A DNA stretch of 64,000 bases from Hallella multisaccharivorax DSM 17128 (GCF_000218235.1 NZ_GL945017.1:1819775-1883774), one strand, 5' to 3'; positions 26,202 to 36,264 are shown, counted from the stretch's first letter. Program-made: numbers and translations. Notes: generated by a model not told the origin, from the letters alone.

Positions 26202-27988
26202 TCCAAATCGCTGAGTTCCAGCCATCTCATTTCTTTTTCATCAAGCTCTTCCTTAAGCTGTGGCAGCCGCTTGCTCTTCTCCGTGAGCTCGTCTACCGAC
26301 AGTTTTCCGCTGCATAGCTCCGTCTCCAGCAGCTTCTGCTCGTCTTCGAGGACTGTGATGTCCTTGCTGAGCTGCTCTAACTCGCTCTTCTCCTTGAACG
26401 ACAGCCGGCGGCGGGTGTCGTGATGATAGTCTTTCTTGCTTTTCTTAGGCTCATTAGGCGTCTTAGACTTGTCAGCCCCCTCCTTCGGCTTCAAGGCCTT
26501 CCATTCGCGGTATTGAGTATAGTTGCCAGGAAAATCCTTGATGATGCCGTTACCTTGGAAGACAAGCAGATGGTCGACGACCTTGTCCATGAAATATCGG
26601 TCATGGCTGACCACGATGACACACCCTGGGAAATCCTGCAGATACTCCTCCAGCACCTGCAAGGTCTGAATGTCGAGATCATTAGTAGGCTCATCCAATA
26701 CAAGGAAGTTAGGGTTCTTCATCAGTACCGTACAAAGATAGAGCTTTCGTCGTTCGCCTCCACTGAGCTTGTAGACATAGTTTTGCTGTTGTTCAGGCGT
26801 GAAGAGGAAATAGTTGAGAAACTGTGACGCGGTCATTTTCCTTCCGCCGCCTAAATCGATGTAGTCTGCGATGTCCGTAATGATGTCGATTACTTTCTGG
26901 TCTTCTCTGAATTTCAGTCCGTCCTGCGAGAAATAGCCGAAGCGCACGGTCTCGCCGATGTCGAACTTGCCGCTGTCCGCCGTCACGAGGCCTAAGAGCA
27001 TTTTGATGAATGTAGATTTTCCCGTGCCGTTGTTGCCCACGATGCCCATTTTCTCAAAACGCGCGAAGTTGTAGTAGAAATTATCGAGAATGATTTTCTC
27101 ATTTCCACGTGCGTCGGTGAACTTCTTCGACACGTACTGGCACTCGAAGATCTTTGATCCGATATAAATATTGCCGGCCTTAAGCCGCATCTGCCGTTCC
27201 TCTATGCGTTGACGGGCACGTTGTTGCAGCTCATAGAAGGCCTCCTCGCGGAAACGGGCCTTGTGGCTGCGCGCCTGAGGCGTAGCACGCATCCATTCAA
27301 GCTCCCTGCGAAATAGGTTGTTGGTGCGTGCCAGCTCGGCACGCCGGTTATCGATGCGCTCCTGTCGCTTATCGAGATAGTAGCTGTAATTGCCACGATA
27401 GGTGTAGATGGTCTCATCGTCAAGCTCAAGGATGACATTGCACACATGGTCGAGAAAGTAACGGTCGTGGGTGACCATGAGCAGCGTCAGCTTGGAGCGG
27501 GAGAGATAGTTCTCCAGCCACACAATCATGTCCAGGTCGAGGTGGTTCGTGGGCTCGTCGAGGATGAGAAAGTCTGGCTCTGTGATGAGCACATTGGCCA
27601 GTGCTACACGCTTCTGCTGCCCACCGCTAAGCTCTTTCATGGGTTGTGAGAGATTCTCGATATGGAGCTGCGTGAGTATTTGCTTAGCTTTCAACACCCG
27701 TTCGGACTCGCCATGATGGTTGAAGCATGCATCCAGTACTGATTCTTCCGGATCAAACCTTGGTGTCTGTTCAAGATAGCCTACGCAGACATCGTTATGG
27801 AAAATGATGGAGCCGCTGTCGTAGCCCTCGCGGCCGGTGATGATCTCCAAGAGCGTTGACTTGCCAGTCCCGTTTTTGGCGATGAGGCCTGTCTTCTGCC
27901 CCTCGGCCACAGAGAAGCTGATCTGGTCAAAGAGTGTCTGTGCTCCGAAGCGCTTCGTTAAGTTCTGTATGTCTAAATAGGGTGTCAT
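26198..27988 (-). CDS. ABC-F family ATPase, Uup-like
   Basis: 596-residue soluble ATPase without membrane segments, of the ribosome-acting ABC-F type. It has two nucleotide-binding domains: Walker A GLIAKNGTGKST (about residue 35) and GIVGNNGTGKST (about 315), signatures ELSGGQQKR and KLSGGERRK, and Walker B LILDEPTNHLD and LVLDEPTNDLD. The inter-domain linker carries the Arg-rich P-site interaction motif region. A C-terminal coiled coil (about 540-596) ends the protein, as in Uup. It overlaps engB and the DUF5686 gene by four bases each, so all three are co-translated. Uup-like rather than a resistance ABC-F is favoured by the C-terminal coiled coil. Confidence 0.9.
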   Translation of the reverse strand: MTPYLDIQNLTKRFGAQTLFDQISFSVAEGQKTGLIAKNGTGKSTLLEIITGREGYDSGSIIFHNDVCVGYLEQTPRFDPEESVLDACFNHHGESERVLKAKQILTQLHIENLSQPMKELSGGQQKRVALANVLITEPDFLILDEPTNHLDLDMIVWLENYLSRSKLTLLMVTHDRYFLDHVCNVILELDDETIYTYRGNYSYYLDKRQERIDNRRAELARTNNLFRRELEWMRATPQARSHKARFREEAFYELQQRARQRIEERQMRLKAGNIYIGSKIFECQYVSKKFTDARGNEKIILDNFYYNFARFEKMGIVGNNGTGKSTFIKMLLGLVTADSGKFDIGETVRFGYFSQDGLKFREDQKVIDIITDIADYIDLGGGRKMTASQFLNYFLFTPEQQQNYVYKLSGGERRKLYLCTVLMKNPNFLVLDEPTNDLDIQTLQVLEEYLQDFPGCVIVVSHDRYFMDKVVDHLLVFQGNGIIKDFPGNYTQYREWKALKPKEGADKSKTPNEPKKSKKDYHHDTRRRLSFKEKSELEQLSKDITVLEDEQKLLETELCSGKLSVDELTEKSKRLPQLKEELDEKEMRWLELSDLE

Positions 27989-28587
27989 TGTTTAATGTCG
28001 TTGAGTATCTGTCCGATATAGTCGAGCACCTCTTCCCTACCCGTCCTTCTGTCGGCACTGGTGATGAAATAGGTCGGAAGCGACTCCCAGGTATCGAGCA
28101 GCGCATTCATCCACGCTTGGGCGTTGGCCTTAGCTTTGGATACGGAGAGTTTGTCAGCTTTTGTGAAGATGATGGAGAAGGGTATGCCGCTGGCTCCGAG
28201 CCAGTCAACGAACTCACGGTCGATCTTCTGCTGCTCAAGGCGGATGTCAATGAGCACGAATACGTTGCTCAGCTCCTCACGCTGCAGGATGTAGGAGCGG
28301 ATCATGCGGTCCAGTTTATCGCGGTCGGTCTTGGAGCGTTTGGCATAGCCGTAGCCTGGCAGGTCAACGAGATACCACTCCCGGTTGATGATGAAGTGGT
28401 TGATGAGCAGCGTCTTGCCTGGCACGGCAGACGTCTTGGCAAGCCCCTTGTGCTGGCAGAGCATATTGATGAGGCTCGACTTGCCCACATTGCTACGCCC
28501 GATGAAAGCGAATTCGGCGCGGTGGTCCTTTGGGCAGTGACTTACGGTGGGGGAGGAAACGGAGTATTCGGCGGTCGTGATGTCCAT
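27985..28587 (-). CDS. engB: Ribosome biogenesis GTPase EngB/YsxC
   Basis: Small GTPase needed for assembly of the large ribosomal subunit. It has G1 GRSNVGKSSLIN, G3 DLPGYGYA, G4 TKADK and G5 TSA near the end. I prefer the ATG at 28587 (200 residues). An in-frame TTG at 28614 sits inside a TAAATTTGC box that may be part of the promoter. Its stop overlaps the ABC-F start (ATGA). Length and motifs are typical. Confidence 0.94.
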   Translation of the reverse strand: MDITTAEYSVSSPTVSHCPKDHRAEFAFIGRSNVGKSSLINMLCQHKGLAKTSAVPGKTLLINHFIINREWYLVDLPGYGYAKRSKTDRDKLDRMIRSYILQREELSNVFVLIDIRLEQQKIDREFVDWLGASGIPFSIIFTKADKLSVSKAKANAQAWMNALLDTWESLPTYFITSADRRTGREEVLDYIGQILNDIKQ

Positions 28588-28734
28588 TTGTGTCTTTATC
28601 AAATTTATCTGCAAATTTAATATCTTTTTCTGAGATAACTATGAAAATGCGATGCAGAAAAAAAGACAACTATTGCAAAAGACACTGAAACGCGCTCGTT
28701 TGCACACTATTTCTGCATAATTCTTTATTTTTTC

Positions 28735-28766
28735 TTGCACATTTAAGATACATTGCTTACCTTTGC
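28735..28766 (+). promoter_or_regulatory. Strong Bacteroidetes promoter of the fimbrillin locus
   Basis: TTGC at 28735-28738, a 19-nt spacer and TACCTTTGC at 28758-28766. No other promoter-like box is visible before the small gene at 29354, so the transcript probably has a leader of about 580 nt. Confidence 0.75.
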
Positions 28767-28807
28767 ACCGATTTAGAAGAAAAGTGTGTCAAAAAGAGTC
28801 AGATAAA

Positions 28808-29341
<534 letters not shown>

Positions 29342-29353
29342 ATTGGAATTACA

Positions 29354-29566
29354 ATGAAGAAAAAAGTGAAGAAAAAGAAGTATCAAAAACCGGAGATAGA
29401 AGTAATAGCTGTAGAACCCAGCCATTTCTTCTGTGTCTCGGGGACAATCAATGGGTGGTCGGAGGAAAACGATGAGTCCGGTGATGACGACTGGAGTGAC
29501 GACAATTCAAATAACAGTTCAAATAACAGTAAAAAATTAATGTGGAACAACCCATGGGAAAAGTAA
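29354..29566 (+). CDS. Small protein of the YxxPxxxV...CxSG type
   Basis: 70 residues, start ATG 29354. It begins with a Lys-rich stretch (KKKVKKKKYQKPEIEVIAVE), then PSHFFCVSGTING, then an acidic, Asn/Ser-rich low-complexity tail (about residues 38-62) and the end MWNNPWEK. No signal peptide is apparent. Small proteins with a Lys-Pro-Glu strand followed by a single Cys before Ser-Gly occur next to surface lipoproteins in Bacteroidales (from memory); their role is not known to me. The gene sits 5 nt before the preferred start of the fimbrillin-like gene and may overlap alternative starts. It could be a precursor peptide, a chaperone-like partner or a translational leader. Confidence 0.65.
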   Translation: MKKKVKKKKYQKPEIEVIAVEPSHFFCVSGTINGWSEENDESGDDDWSDDNSNNSSNNSKKLMWNNPWEK

Positions 29567-29571
29567 TTGGT

Positions 29572-31395
29572 ATGAGATTCGTGCGTTCCCTACTCTTGTA
29601 TGGTAGTGTCTTAGGGGGACTTATGCTTTCATCCTGTTCCGAGCAGGATGAATCTGCGACGACAAAGAAGACGAGCAACTCTCCTTATGAGGTTTCGCTC
29701 GATGTAGCAATCGATAATCCTGCGGTTGCACCATACAATAAACTGATGACGAGAGTCGGTGTGGAGGAGAATGATGCCAGCGGATTAAAGACTACTTGGG
29801 AAACTGACGACAAGCTGACGGTTGCATACCGCAGCGGAGGAACTCTGAAGAAGACAGATCTGACAATAGCATCCATAAACGGGAACTCGGCTACTTTCCA
29901 TGGAAATGTGGAAAGCAGTGAGGATGCACAGGCCTTCAAGACAAGTACCTTATATGCTGTGAACAATAAGGAAACTGACAAGATAGACGCGTCAATAGAT
30001 AACAACAAACTGAAGGTCTCTGTTGATTTGTCAGGACAAGACGGTCAAGCCAGCCAAATAGCCAATTATGACCTCCTCTATGCAGAAGGAAAGGCTTCCG
30101 CCGGACTGCGCTTTAACCACAAGATGTGTGTAGTCCGTATGGACTTTGACTGTGATCCTTCTGCCTCTTCCGGCAGCAATTCGCTTAGTGAGACATCCTT
30201 TATCTATATTCCGAAGACCTCTACCAGCAAGAGCATGTTTGCAGATAAGGCAACTTTTGCGTTCGGCAAAGAGGGTGAAACCGACGAATATAACGGCGTA
30301 ACCTTTTTCAGTCCGAAGCTTAGCCGCATACCTTTAACTAACGGCAAGGCGAGTGTTTATGTGGTTGTTCCTGCAAACGGGAAACTCACGGGCGAACTAT
30401 CCATAAAGGTTAAATGCGACAACGGCAGCACCTTCCGCCGCCATCTCAACATCAAAGAGAAATCTTTCCCTGCACAGAAGGTCGTAGCAAAGACCGTGAA
30501 GCTGAAAGCATCGGAGAGGACACCTAATATCGGAGACTATCTGTACAGTGACGGCACCTGGGGACCTTTGGTCTATTACACTAACAAATACCCTGTAGCC
30601 TTGGTGTTCAGTAATTATACAAGTCCGACCGACAGAGAAAAAGGATACACACACGGATATGCCGTCGGACTGCGTGATGCAGCTTGGCCTACACCATGGG
30701 GCCCTGACAATAGGGATTATCCTGAAGCTCCCAATCTGTTTGATCATATTGATGCCACAGCACCGCTCACAATGATGAACAACTTGGACGGGTTGAGCCT
30801 CTGCCAGACCCTGAACGAGAGATACCTGAAAAATTATACTTATGAGAATTACTTCAACCATGGAGGAAGCAAGGCCGCGATACCTCTTGCTATGGAGTAT
30901 GGCGGAGCAGGATGGGAATACGCTTACGATCCAATTCCGCTTGTTCCCAGGCCGCCACACACAAGCGGATGGTATCTGCCAAGTATCGGACAGTGGTTTC
31001 TGATGTTTGCCAATCTTTCGGGACTGGATCCAAACGAGCTGCAGATCGCACGGGATGCGGGAGGAAATGTATACAGCCTGAGTTGGCTGTTCAGCTCGGC
31101 AGATGAGAAGAATAAATATCTAAAGAATTTCATAAACTGTTTCGATACTTATTTTAATCCTATCCTCGGTCAGTATCGCGACGATGGCAGAATACCAGAG
31201 TCAGCATTTTACCTTCCCACCGATGATGGTCGGACAGACCTGTGGTATCTTTGGGCTTGCGATGAAGCAAAGTCGGACGGTTCTGCTTGCTGCGTGCGCC
31301 TTGCACCAACGGAAATAGACTTTACTTATCTCGGCAAACGAAATGGTACCGATGAAAACAATGGCTATGCGGCTCGTTCGGTAATCGCTTTCTAA
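29572..31395 (+). CDS. Fimbrillin-family lipoprotein with C-terminal FISUMP-like domain
   Basis: About 607 residues, exported lipoprotein: MRFVRSLLLYGSVLGGLMLSSC with lipobox LSSC (Cys22). I prefer ATG 29572; in-frame ATGs at 29554 and 29542 overlap the small gene upstream. The N-terminal half (about 35-320) has Mfa-like/fimbrillin features: TWETDDKLTVAY, GNSATFHGNVESSEDA, a domain with RFNHKMCVVRMDF and VYVVVPANGKLTGEL. The C-terminal part, beginning IGDYLYSDGTWG, contains HTSGWYLPSIGQWFLMFANL and YAARSVIAF, resembling the FISUMP-type domain of surface paralogs. It is likely a fimbrial subunit or anchor at the cell surface. A hairpin terminator follows at 31475. Confidence 0.85.
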   Translation: MRFVRSLLLYGSVLGGLMLSSCSEQDESATTKKTSNSPYEVSLDVAIDNPAVAPYNKLMTRVGVEENDASGLKTTWETDDKLTVAYRSGGTLKKTDLTIASINGNSATFHGNVESSEDAQAFKTSTLYAVNNKETDKIDASIDNNKLKVSVDLSGQDGQASQIANYDLLYAEGKASAGLRFNHKMCVVRMDFDCDPSASSGSNSLSETSFIYIPKTSTSKSMFADKATFAFGKEGETDEYNGVTFFSPKLSRIPLTNGKASVYVVVPANGKLTGELSIKVKCDNGSTFRRHLNIKEKSFPAQKVVAKTVKLKASERTPNIGDYLYSDGTWGPLVYYTNKYPVALVFSNYTSPTDREKGYTHGYAVGLRDAAWPTPWGPDNRDYPEAPNLFDHIDATAPLTMMNNLDGLSLCQTLNERYLKNYTYENYFNHGGSKAAIPLAMEYGGAGWEYAYDPIPLVPRPPHTSGWYLPSIGQWFLMFANLSGLDPNELQIARDAGGNVYSLSWLFSSADEKNKYLKNFINCFDTYFNPILGQYRDDGRIPESAFYLPTDDGRTDLWYLWACDEAKSDGSACCVRLAPTEIDFTYLGKRNGTDENNGYAARSVIAF

Positions 31396-31474
31396 GTTTT
31401 GCAGCCTCTCAAATAAGCTGAATATTAACCGGCCAATGAGCGGTGCAGATACAGATCCAAGCTAAATATACTTC

Positions 31475-31507
31475 AGTGGGGTACTAATTATACTTTAGTA
31501 CCCCACT
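31475..31507 (+). terminator. Long hairpin after the fimbrillin gene
   Basis: A perfect 13-bp inverted repeat (31475-31487 with 31495-31507, GTGGGGTACTAA arms) has a 7-nt loop. No T-run follows, so it may block RNA decay or act bidirectionally rather than as a classic terminator. Confidence 0.6.
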
Positions 31508-31747
31508 ACTTATATATGGGTCTGCGTTGATTCTCCCCGTGGAAAGTGGTGAAGAGCCAATTCCGTTTATTGGATGAGTCCAATGCCTGTGAGTTTCATA
31601 TCTGGATAGACTTTGATTGTGGCTCCAGGTTCAAGTCTTCCAAGGACACACGTTACAGTCCATAATTGAAAAAATATCTCCAAAAGGAGTGAGTTTCTCG
31701 GATTTTATTTGTAAGTTTGCCACGTCAATCGCTGAATTCGCTGCCTG

Positions 31748-31848
31748 ATTTTGCAACACTAAGGCAAGTAGATTTTGCGACATGGCAAAATCTTGAGCAA
31801 CTAATTGTTGCCCAAAACTTATAATAGTTAAACCAAGTGTTGCAGAAT
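31748..31848 (+). other. Foldable leader of the SemiSWEET gene (three-way-junction shape)
   Basis: The outer stem of 13 bp (31748-31760 with 31836-31848, one G-U pair) encloses two hairpins: an 8-bp perfect stem at 31771-31778/31785-31792 and a 5-bp stem at 31797-31801/31807-31811. The outer stem closes just before AAGGAAG and the start codon at 31860. It may be a regulatory RNA or the ends of a small inverted-repeat element. Confidence 0.4.
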
Positions 31849-31859
31849 TAAGGAAGACA

Positions 31860-32120
31860 ATGACAAAAGAAAAGTTCTTCACAAATTTAGGCTGGGTTGG
31901 TATGGTTACATCCGTTTTGATGTATGTTTTCTATATTGCGCAGATCCAAAACAACCTTGCCGGACAGAAAGGTACATTCATTCAGCCATTCATGGCTGCT
32001 ATTAACTGCACGCTGTGGGTATGTTATGGACTCTTCAAAGAGAAGCGTGACCTGCCACTTGCCTTAGCAAATGCGCCTGGAGTAGTCTTCGGCTTAATCA
32101 CCGCTTTCACCTCTCTGTAA
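31860..32120 (+). CDS. SemiSWEET family sugar transporter
   Basis: 86 residues with three membrane helices, the half-size bacterial relative of eukaryotic SWEETs. It works as a homodimer for facilitated sugar movement. Visible features are helix 1 with GWVGMVTSVLMYVFYIAQI, the conserved FIQPFMAAINCTLWVCYGLF helix with the pore Trp/Asn pair, and helix 3 ANAPGVVFGLITAFTSL with the NxPG motif. Length equals that of characterised SemiSWEETs. It starts 12 nt after the leader fold, with ribosome binding site AAGGAAG. Monocistronic, convergent with the TPR gene across a repeat array. Confidence 0.92.
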   Translation: MTKEKFFTNLGWVGMVTSVLMYVFYIAQIQNNLAGQKGTFIQPFMAAINCTLWVCYGLFKEKRDLPLALANAPGVVFGLITAFTSL

Positions 32121-32212
32121 GACAAAGTAGGGAAGATTATAACGGCACTCATGGCAATGATCTTGTCATTGTTTTCATTTAGCGGGCCCTAATTACACTT
32201 TCATCGTCACGC

Positions 32213-32271
32213 GACCACGGCGTGGTCATCATGTGACCACGCCGTGGTCATGAGATGACCACGCTTTGGTC
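32213..32271. repeat. 22-nt-period palindromic array 1 (3 units)
   Basis: Three 15-mers start at 32213, 32235 and 32257: GACCACGGCGTGGTC, GACCACGCCGTGGTC and GACCACGCTTTGGTC, separated by 7-nt spacers. The first two also form a perfect 16-bp inverted repeat (32213-32228 with 32234-32249, loop 5 nt). The array lies between convergent SemiSWEET and TPR genes. Confidence 0.95.
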
Positions 32272-32315
32272 ATCACATGTAGTGATCGCCATTACACCTG
32301 TCTACAGGAAGATAC

Positions 32316-32344
32316 ACAAAAAAAGGGCGACTTCAAAGCCGCCC
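32316..32344 (-). terminator. Rho-independent terminator of the gyrA-TPR operon
   Basis: On the minus strand a GC-rich stem (GGGCG/CGCCC with an inner CTT/AAG, 32325-32344) is followed by eight T residues. It is positioned 25 nt after the TPR stop. Confidence 0.85.
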
Positions 32345-32368
32345 CCATTCTGTTTGCCCTAAAAGACT

Positions 32369-33604
32369 TTACTTTTTCAACATGCTCTCAAGCTCCTTTG
32401 TACGAGGATCTGTAGCACCATAAATCGAATAATAGCACTGATAGAGAGGATAAGCCCAGTTACTCTGCGCGCGGTTTGGATCAACCTGCTTGGCCTGCTC
32501 CAGATACCCCATGGACTCGTTATAGAGCTGCTTCTGCTGTGCCGGATTTCCATTAAGGGCAGCAGCTTTGGCATTAATGGCGAAACCTAAATAAGTCAGC
32601 ACAACCGAGTTATCACCCTTGATGGCGATGGCTTTCTTGAAGTCCTCAATGCACTCATCCCAGTTGGGATTTTGCGACTTCGACTCCTTGTTGACCAAAT
32701 TCTGTCCTTTCATTGCCCAGGCAGTGAAGTTCTTAGGATTGGCAGCAATTGCCTGGTCGAGCAGAGCGTTGAGTTCTGTCTCCATGCCAAGACCGCTATA
32801 CATGTTGCAAAGCAGCCCAAAGACAGTCTCATTGCTGGGATCAGCAGCGTAAGAAGCCTTCATTTTGTTAGCGAAAGCCAATGAGTCAGCGCGTGTCTTG
32901 AGATTCATCTGGGCCATGGAATACTTGAACGACTCTGCCTGCTTACGCATAGCCGTGTCCTGCATGGCAATATCGGCATACTTCTCAGCCTTTGCGTACT
33001 GCTTAGCCTGATTAGCATAGAGAGCCGTATAATAAGCTACCTGTCCGAGATACTGCTTCTCACTTTCATGGGTCTTTGCAAACATGGGATTGTCGTCCGT
33101 ATCGAGAAAAGCTCCCCAATATTTCAGAACGTTGTCCTGATCGTTGCGCTGAGCATAATAGTTACCGGCGTTGACGAGCTGCAGACGGGCGTTACCGACA
33201 GTTGTAGACAGACCATCTGTGTACTTTGGCTTCACCTTGCCCTTCTCGTTAGGCTCTGCGTCATACTTAGCGCACTCTACACCATTGATTGTGGCATCGT
33301 AGGCTGCCTGGTAGAAAGCAAGCGTGTCGTAAGGTGTCGTCTTCTGCTTAAGCATCTTAGCCTGGATGTTCTGAGCCTCAATAGCATTCTGTGCATCGAA
33401 AGTCTTCAATGCAAGATTTGTCACATAGTCATAGGCCTTTGCTTTCTCGGCAGCATTGGCCATCTGTCCAAGATTCTGCTTCAGAAGTTGCGAAGCCTGA
33501 GTGAAATCCTTTGCAGCAAGCACAGCTTTCAGTGGTTCGCTGTCGCCCGCAAAAGCAGCTGATGTGCCAAGCATCATCAAAGCTGCAATCATTAGTTTTC
33601 TCAT
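32369..33604 (-). CDS. Periplasmic tetratricopeptide-repeat protein
   Basis: 411 residues with a signal peptide (about 1-19, ending SAAFA). It is helical throughout, with TPR-like repeats: DFTQASQLLKQNLGQ near the N-terminus, AKQYAKAEKYADIAMQD in the middle, and toward the C-terminus a clear TPR pair (NPNWDECIEDFKKAIAIKGD and ESMGYLEQAKQVDPNRAQ). No catalytic motif is visible. TPR proteins mediate protein interactions. It follows gyrA after 23 nt, an arrangement common in Bacteroidales, and ends at a terminator. Function unknown. Confidence 0.85.
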   Translation of the reverse strand: MRKLMIAALMMLGTSAAFAGDSEPLKAVLAAKDFTQASQLLKQNLGQMANAAEKAKAYDYVTNLALKTFDAQNAIEAQNIQAKMLKQKTTPYDTLAFYQAAYDATINGVECAKYDAEPNEKGKVKPKYTDGLSTTVGNARLQLVNAGNYYAQRNDQDNVLKYWGAFLDTDDNPMFAKTHESEKQYLGQVAYYTALYANQAKQYAKAEKYADIAMQDTAMRKQAESFKYSMAQMNLKTRADSLAFANKMKASYAADPSNETVFGLLCNMYSGLGMETELNALLDQAIAANPKNFTAWAMKGQNLVNKESKSQNPNWDECIEDFKKAIAIKGDNSVVLTYLGFAINAKAAALNGNPAQQKQLYNESMGYLEQAKQVDPNRAQSNWAYPLYQCYYSIYGATDPRTKELESMLKK

Positions 33605-33627
33605 AAGCGTTGAAAAATTATGTATTA

Positions 33628-36264
33628 TCAGTTTTCTACGTTTGTATCCGTCACGTCGAGTGATCCGGGATTCAAGGTCGTCGCGTCCTGAGGCTCTTGT
33701 GAGTTGATGTCCTTTTCTAACTTCGCATTGGTCTCATTCCACTTCTGACGGCTTTCCTCTTCCACTGTCGCCTCAAGCTCAGAACTCATCACCTTGCAGA
33801 CGCTGGCGATGCAATCATTCTTCTTGGTGAGGTTGATGAGGCGCACGCCCTGCGTGGCACGGCCCATGACACGCACATCAGCCACAGCCATGCGGATGAC
33901 GATGCCGCTCTTATTGATGATCATGAGGTCGTTTTCATCGGTCACGTTCTTGATGGCCACAAGCTTACCTGTCTTCTCAGTGATGGCAATGGTCTTCACA
34001 CCCTTCTTGGCACGGCTTGTCTTGCGGTATTCCACAATCTCAGAACGTTTGCCGTAACCGTTCTCTGAGACGACCATCGCCGTCTCCTTTTCTGGGTTGT
34101 TGACAACGATCATACCCACGACGGCATCGTCGTTGCCATCGAGTACCATACCCCTGACACCCATTGCTGCACGGCCGGAAGGACGTACTTGCTTCTCATC
34201 AAAGTATACAGCCCGACCATTGCGGTCAGCAAGAATCAGCTCATTGGAGCCATTGGTCAGACGCACGTCCACAACCTCATCTCCATCGGCTATGATCAGC
34301 GCCTTGACACCATTGGCACGCGGACGCGAATACTCCTTCAGGCAGGTCTTCTTTACCGTACCGTTCTTTGTAGCAAAGACCACATAGTGCGAGTTGGTGA
34401 ATTCCTCATCGCCAAGGCCGCCGCCACGAAGACGGAGGAATGCATTCACCGTGTCTCCTGACTCAAGGTTGAGAAGGTTCTGGATTGCCCTACCCTTCGA
34501 AGCCTTATCGCCCTCAGGTATATCGTAGCAGTGCAGCCAATAGCATCGTCCAAGGCGAGTGAAGATGAGCATTGTCTGATGCATCGTGGCCGGATAGATA
34601 AACTCGGTGAAGTCTTTCTCACGCGTATGTGCACCCTTTGAGCCTACGCCTCCGCGCGCTTGTTCCCTGAACTCCTTGAGCGGCGTACGCTTGATGTAGC
34701 CTAAATGGCTGACAGTGATGACCACAGGGTCGTTGGGATAGAAATCCTCAGCATTGAACTCGTGCTCATCGGGAATGATCTGCGTGCGGCGCTCATCGCC
34801 ATACTTCTGTTTCACTTCGAGGAGGTCGTCCTTCATCACTTTCTTGCAAAGCTCAGGATCATCGAGAATCTGCTGCAGATAGGTGATTCGCTTTTCCAAC
34901 TCTTCGTACTCAGCATGCAAGTCATCAAGGCGAAGTTTTGTGAGTTGGGACAGACGCATATCCACAATAGCTTTCGACTGCAACTCATCCAGTGAGAAAC
35001 GTGTCTCTAAATTGCGCTGTGCATCCGATGGGCTTTCACTTCCGCGGATAATGTGCACCACCTCATCGATATTGTCACTTGCAATGATCAATCCCTCAAG
35101 GATGTGTGCGCGGTCTTTGGCCTTATTCAAATCGAACTTTGTGCGGCGGATGGTCACTTCATGCCGATGCTCTATGAAATAGCTGATGCACTCTTTCAGC
35201 GAGAGCAGCTTCGGGCGAAGCTGGGAATGGTCATGCTTATTAGGCACAAGGGCAATGCAGTTGACAGAGAAACTGCTCTGCAGGGCTGTCATCTTGAAAA
35301 GCTTGTTCAGGATGACCTTGGCATTGGCATCTTTCTTCACGTCCACGACAATTCGCATGCCCTGGCGTCCGGTTTCATCATTGACATTGCTGATACCTTC
35401 CAGTTTGCCTTCTTTCACAAGATCGGCTATATACTCAATGAGCTGCTGCTTGTTGACACCGTAAGGAATCTCTGTCACTACGATACGGTCGTGGTTGTCA
35501 TCGCTTTCTATCTCCGCCTTTGCACGGATAACGACACGGCCGCGGCCGGTACGATAGGCGTCCTTGACACCCTGAAGACCATATATATAGGCACCCGTTG
35601 GGAAATCAGGAGCTGGGATATACCTCATCAGTCCATCCACGTCGATATCTGGATCGTCAATATAGGCACAACAGCCATCAATAACCTCCCCAAGATTATG
35701 GGTCGGGATGTTCGTGGCCATACCAACGGCGATTCCATTGCCACCATTGACAAGCAGATTGGGGATTTTCGTGGGCATCACAGAGGGCTCCTTCAACGTG
35801 TCGTCGAAGTTGTTGACCATATCGACAGTATCTTTGTCAATATCGTCCATAATGTGCTCGCCCATCTTCGACAGGCGGCACTCTGTGTATCGCATGGCGG
35901 CTGGTGAGTCTCCATCAACGCTGCCGAAGTTACCTTGTCCATCGACAAGTTTGTAACGCATGTTCCACTCCTGGCCCATACGCACCAAGGCAAGATAGAC
36001 AGAGCTGTCGCCATGGGGATGGTACTTACCAAGAACGTCGCCAACGACACGCGCGCATTTCTTATAAGGTTTGTCACTTGTGTTTCCCAAGCCAAGCATA
36101 CCGTAAAGAATACGGCGATGCACGGGCTTGAAACCGTCCCTGACATCAGGAAGTGCACGGGCCACAATGACTGACATCGAATAGTCGATGTAAGAGGATT
36201 TCATCTCTTCCTCGATGTTAATCTTCATGATCCGGTCCTGATCAATAGTCAGATTTTCATCCAT
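33628..36264 (-). CDS. gyrA: DNA gyrase subunit A
   Basis: 878-residue subunit that cleaves and rejoins DNA, forming an A2B2 complex with GyrB to introduce negative supercoils. The N-terminal [20 protein letters not shown] and the catalytic Tyr in [10 protein letters not shown] are visible. The quinolone-determining region is [17 protein letters not shown]: the Ser equivalent to E. coli Ser83 is kept, while the Asp87 equivalent is Leu, as often a hydrophobic residue in Bacteroidetes. The GyrA box is QARGGVG, and six propeller blades follow. The C-terminal tail is acidic. First gene of an operon with the TPR protein. Confidence 0.97.
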   Translation of the reverse strand: MDENLTIDQDRIMKINIEEEMKSSYIDYSMSVIVARALPDVRDGFKPVHRRILYGMLGLGNTSDKPYKKCARVVGDVLGKYHPHGDSSVYLALVRMGQEWNMRYKLVDGQGNFGSVDGDSPAAMRYTECRLSKMGEHIMDDIDKDTVDMVNNFDDTLKEPSVMPTKIPNLLVNGGNGIAVGMATNIPTHNLGEVIDGCCAYIDDPDIDVDGLMRYIPAPDFPTGAYIYGLQGVKDAYRTGRGRVVIRAKAEIESDDNHDRIVVTEIPYGVNKQQLIEYIADLVKEGKLEGISNVNDETGRQGMRIVVDVKKDANAKVILNKLFKMTALQSSFSVNCIALVPNKHDHSQLRPKLLSLKECISYFIEHRHEVTIRRTKFDLNKAKDRAHILEGLIIASDNIDEVVHIIRGSESPSDAQRNLETRFSLDELQSKAIVDMRLSQLTKLRLDDLHAEYEELEKRITYLQQILDDPELCKKVMKDDLLEVKQKYGDERRTQIIPDEHEFNAEDFYPNDPVVITVSHLGYIKRTPLKEFREQARGGVGSKGAHTREKDFTEFIYPATMHQTMLIFTRLGRCYWLHCYDIPEGDKASKGRAIQNLLNLESGDTVNAFLRLRGGGLGDEEFTNSHYVVFATKNGTVKKTCLKEYSRPRANGVKALIIADGDEVVDVRLTNGSNELILADRNGRAVYFDEKQVRPSGRAAMGVRGMVLDGNDDAVVGMIVVNNPEKETAMVVSENGYGKRSEIVEYRKTSRAKKGVKTIAITEKTGKLVAIKNVTDENDLMIINKSGIVIRMAVADVRVMGRATQGVRLINLTKKNDCIASVCKVMSSELEATVEEESRQKWNETNAKLEKDINSQEPQDATTLNPGSLDVTDTNVEN

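Larger units (their letters stand above)
31396..31859. other. Intergenic region with possible IS1380-like remnant
   Basis: The first 110 nt hold the terminator hairpin. On the minus strand between about 31860 and 31660 a frame reads ANLQIKSEKLTPFGDIFSIMD, which resembles the N-terminal signature (LTPFGGIFxxM) of IS1380-type transposases. A shifted frame then gives TVTCVLGRLEPGATIKVYPD and MKLTGIGLIQ to a stop near 31570. There is no catalytic region, so at most this is an internally deleted remnant. The 31748-31848 fold lies inside it. Confidence 0.35.

Noticed and set aside
28763-28807. TTG start for the leader frame
   Set aside because: The TTG is part of the -7 promoter box and upstream of the expected transcript start.
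31631-31882. Minus-strand 83-codon frame overlapping the SemiSWEET start
   Set aside because: Overlaps a confident gene and lacks a promoter; only a short IS1380-like motif is notable, kept as a remnant note.
35053-35907. Long plus-strand frame opposite gyrA
   Set aside because: Shadow of conserved gyrA codons; composition has no protein-family features.
33628-36264. Quinolone-resistance mutation in gyrA
   Set aside because: The Ser83 equivalent is unchanged and a non-acidic residue at position 87 is usual in Bacteroidetes.
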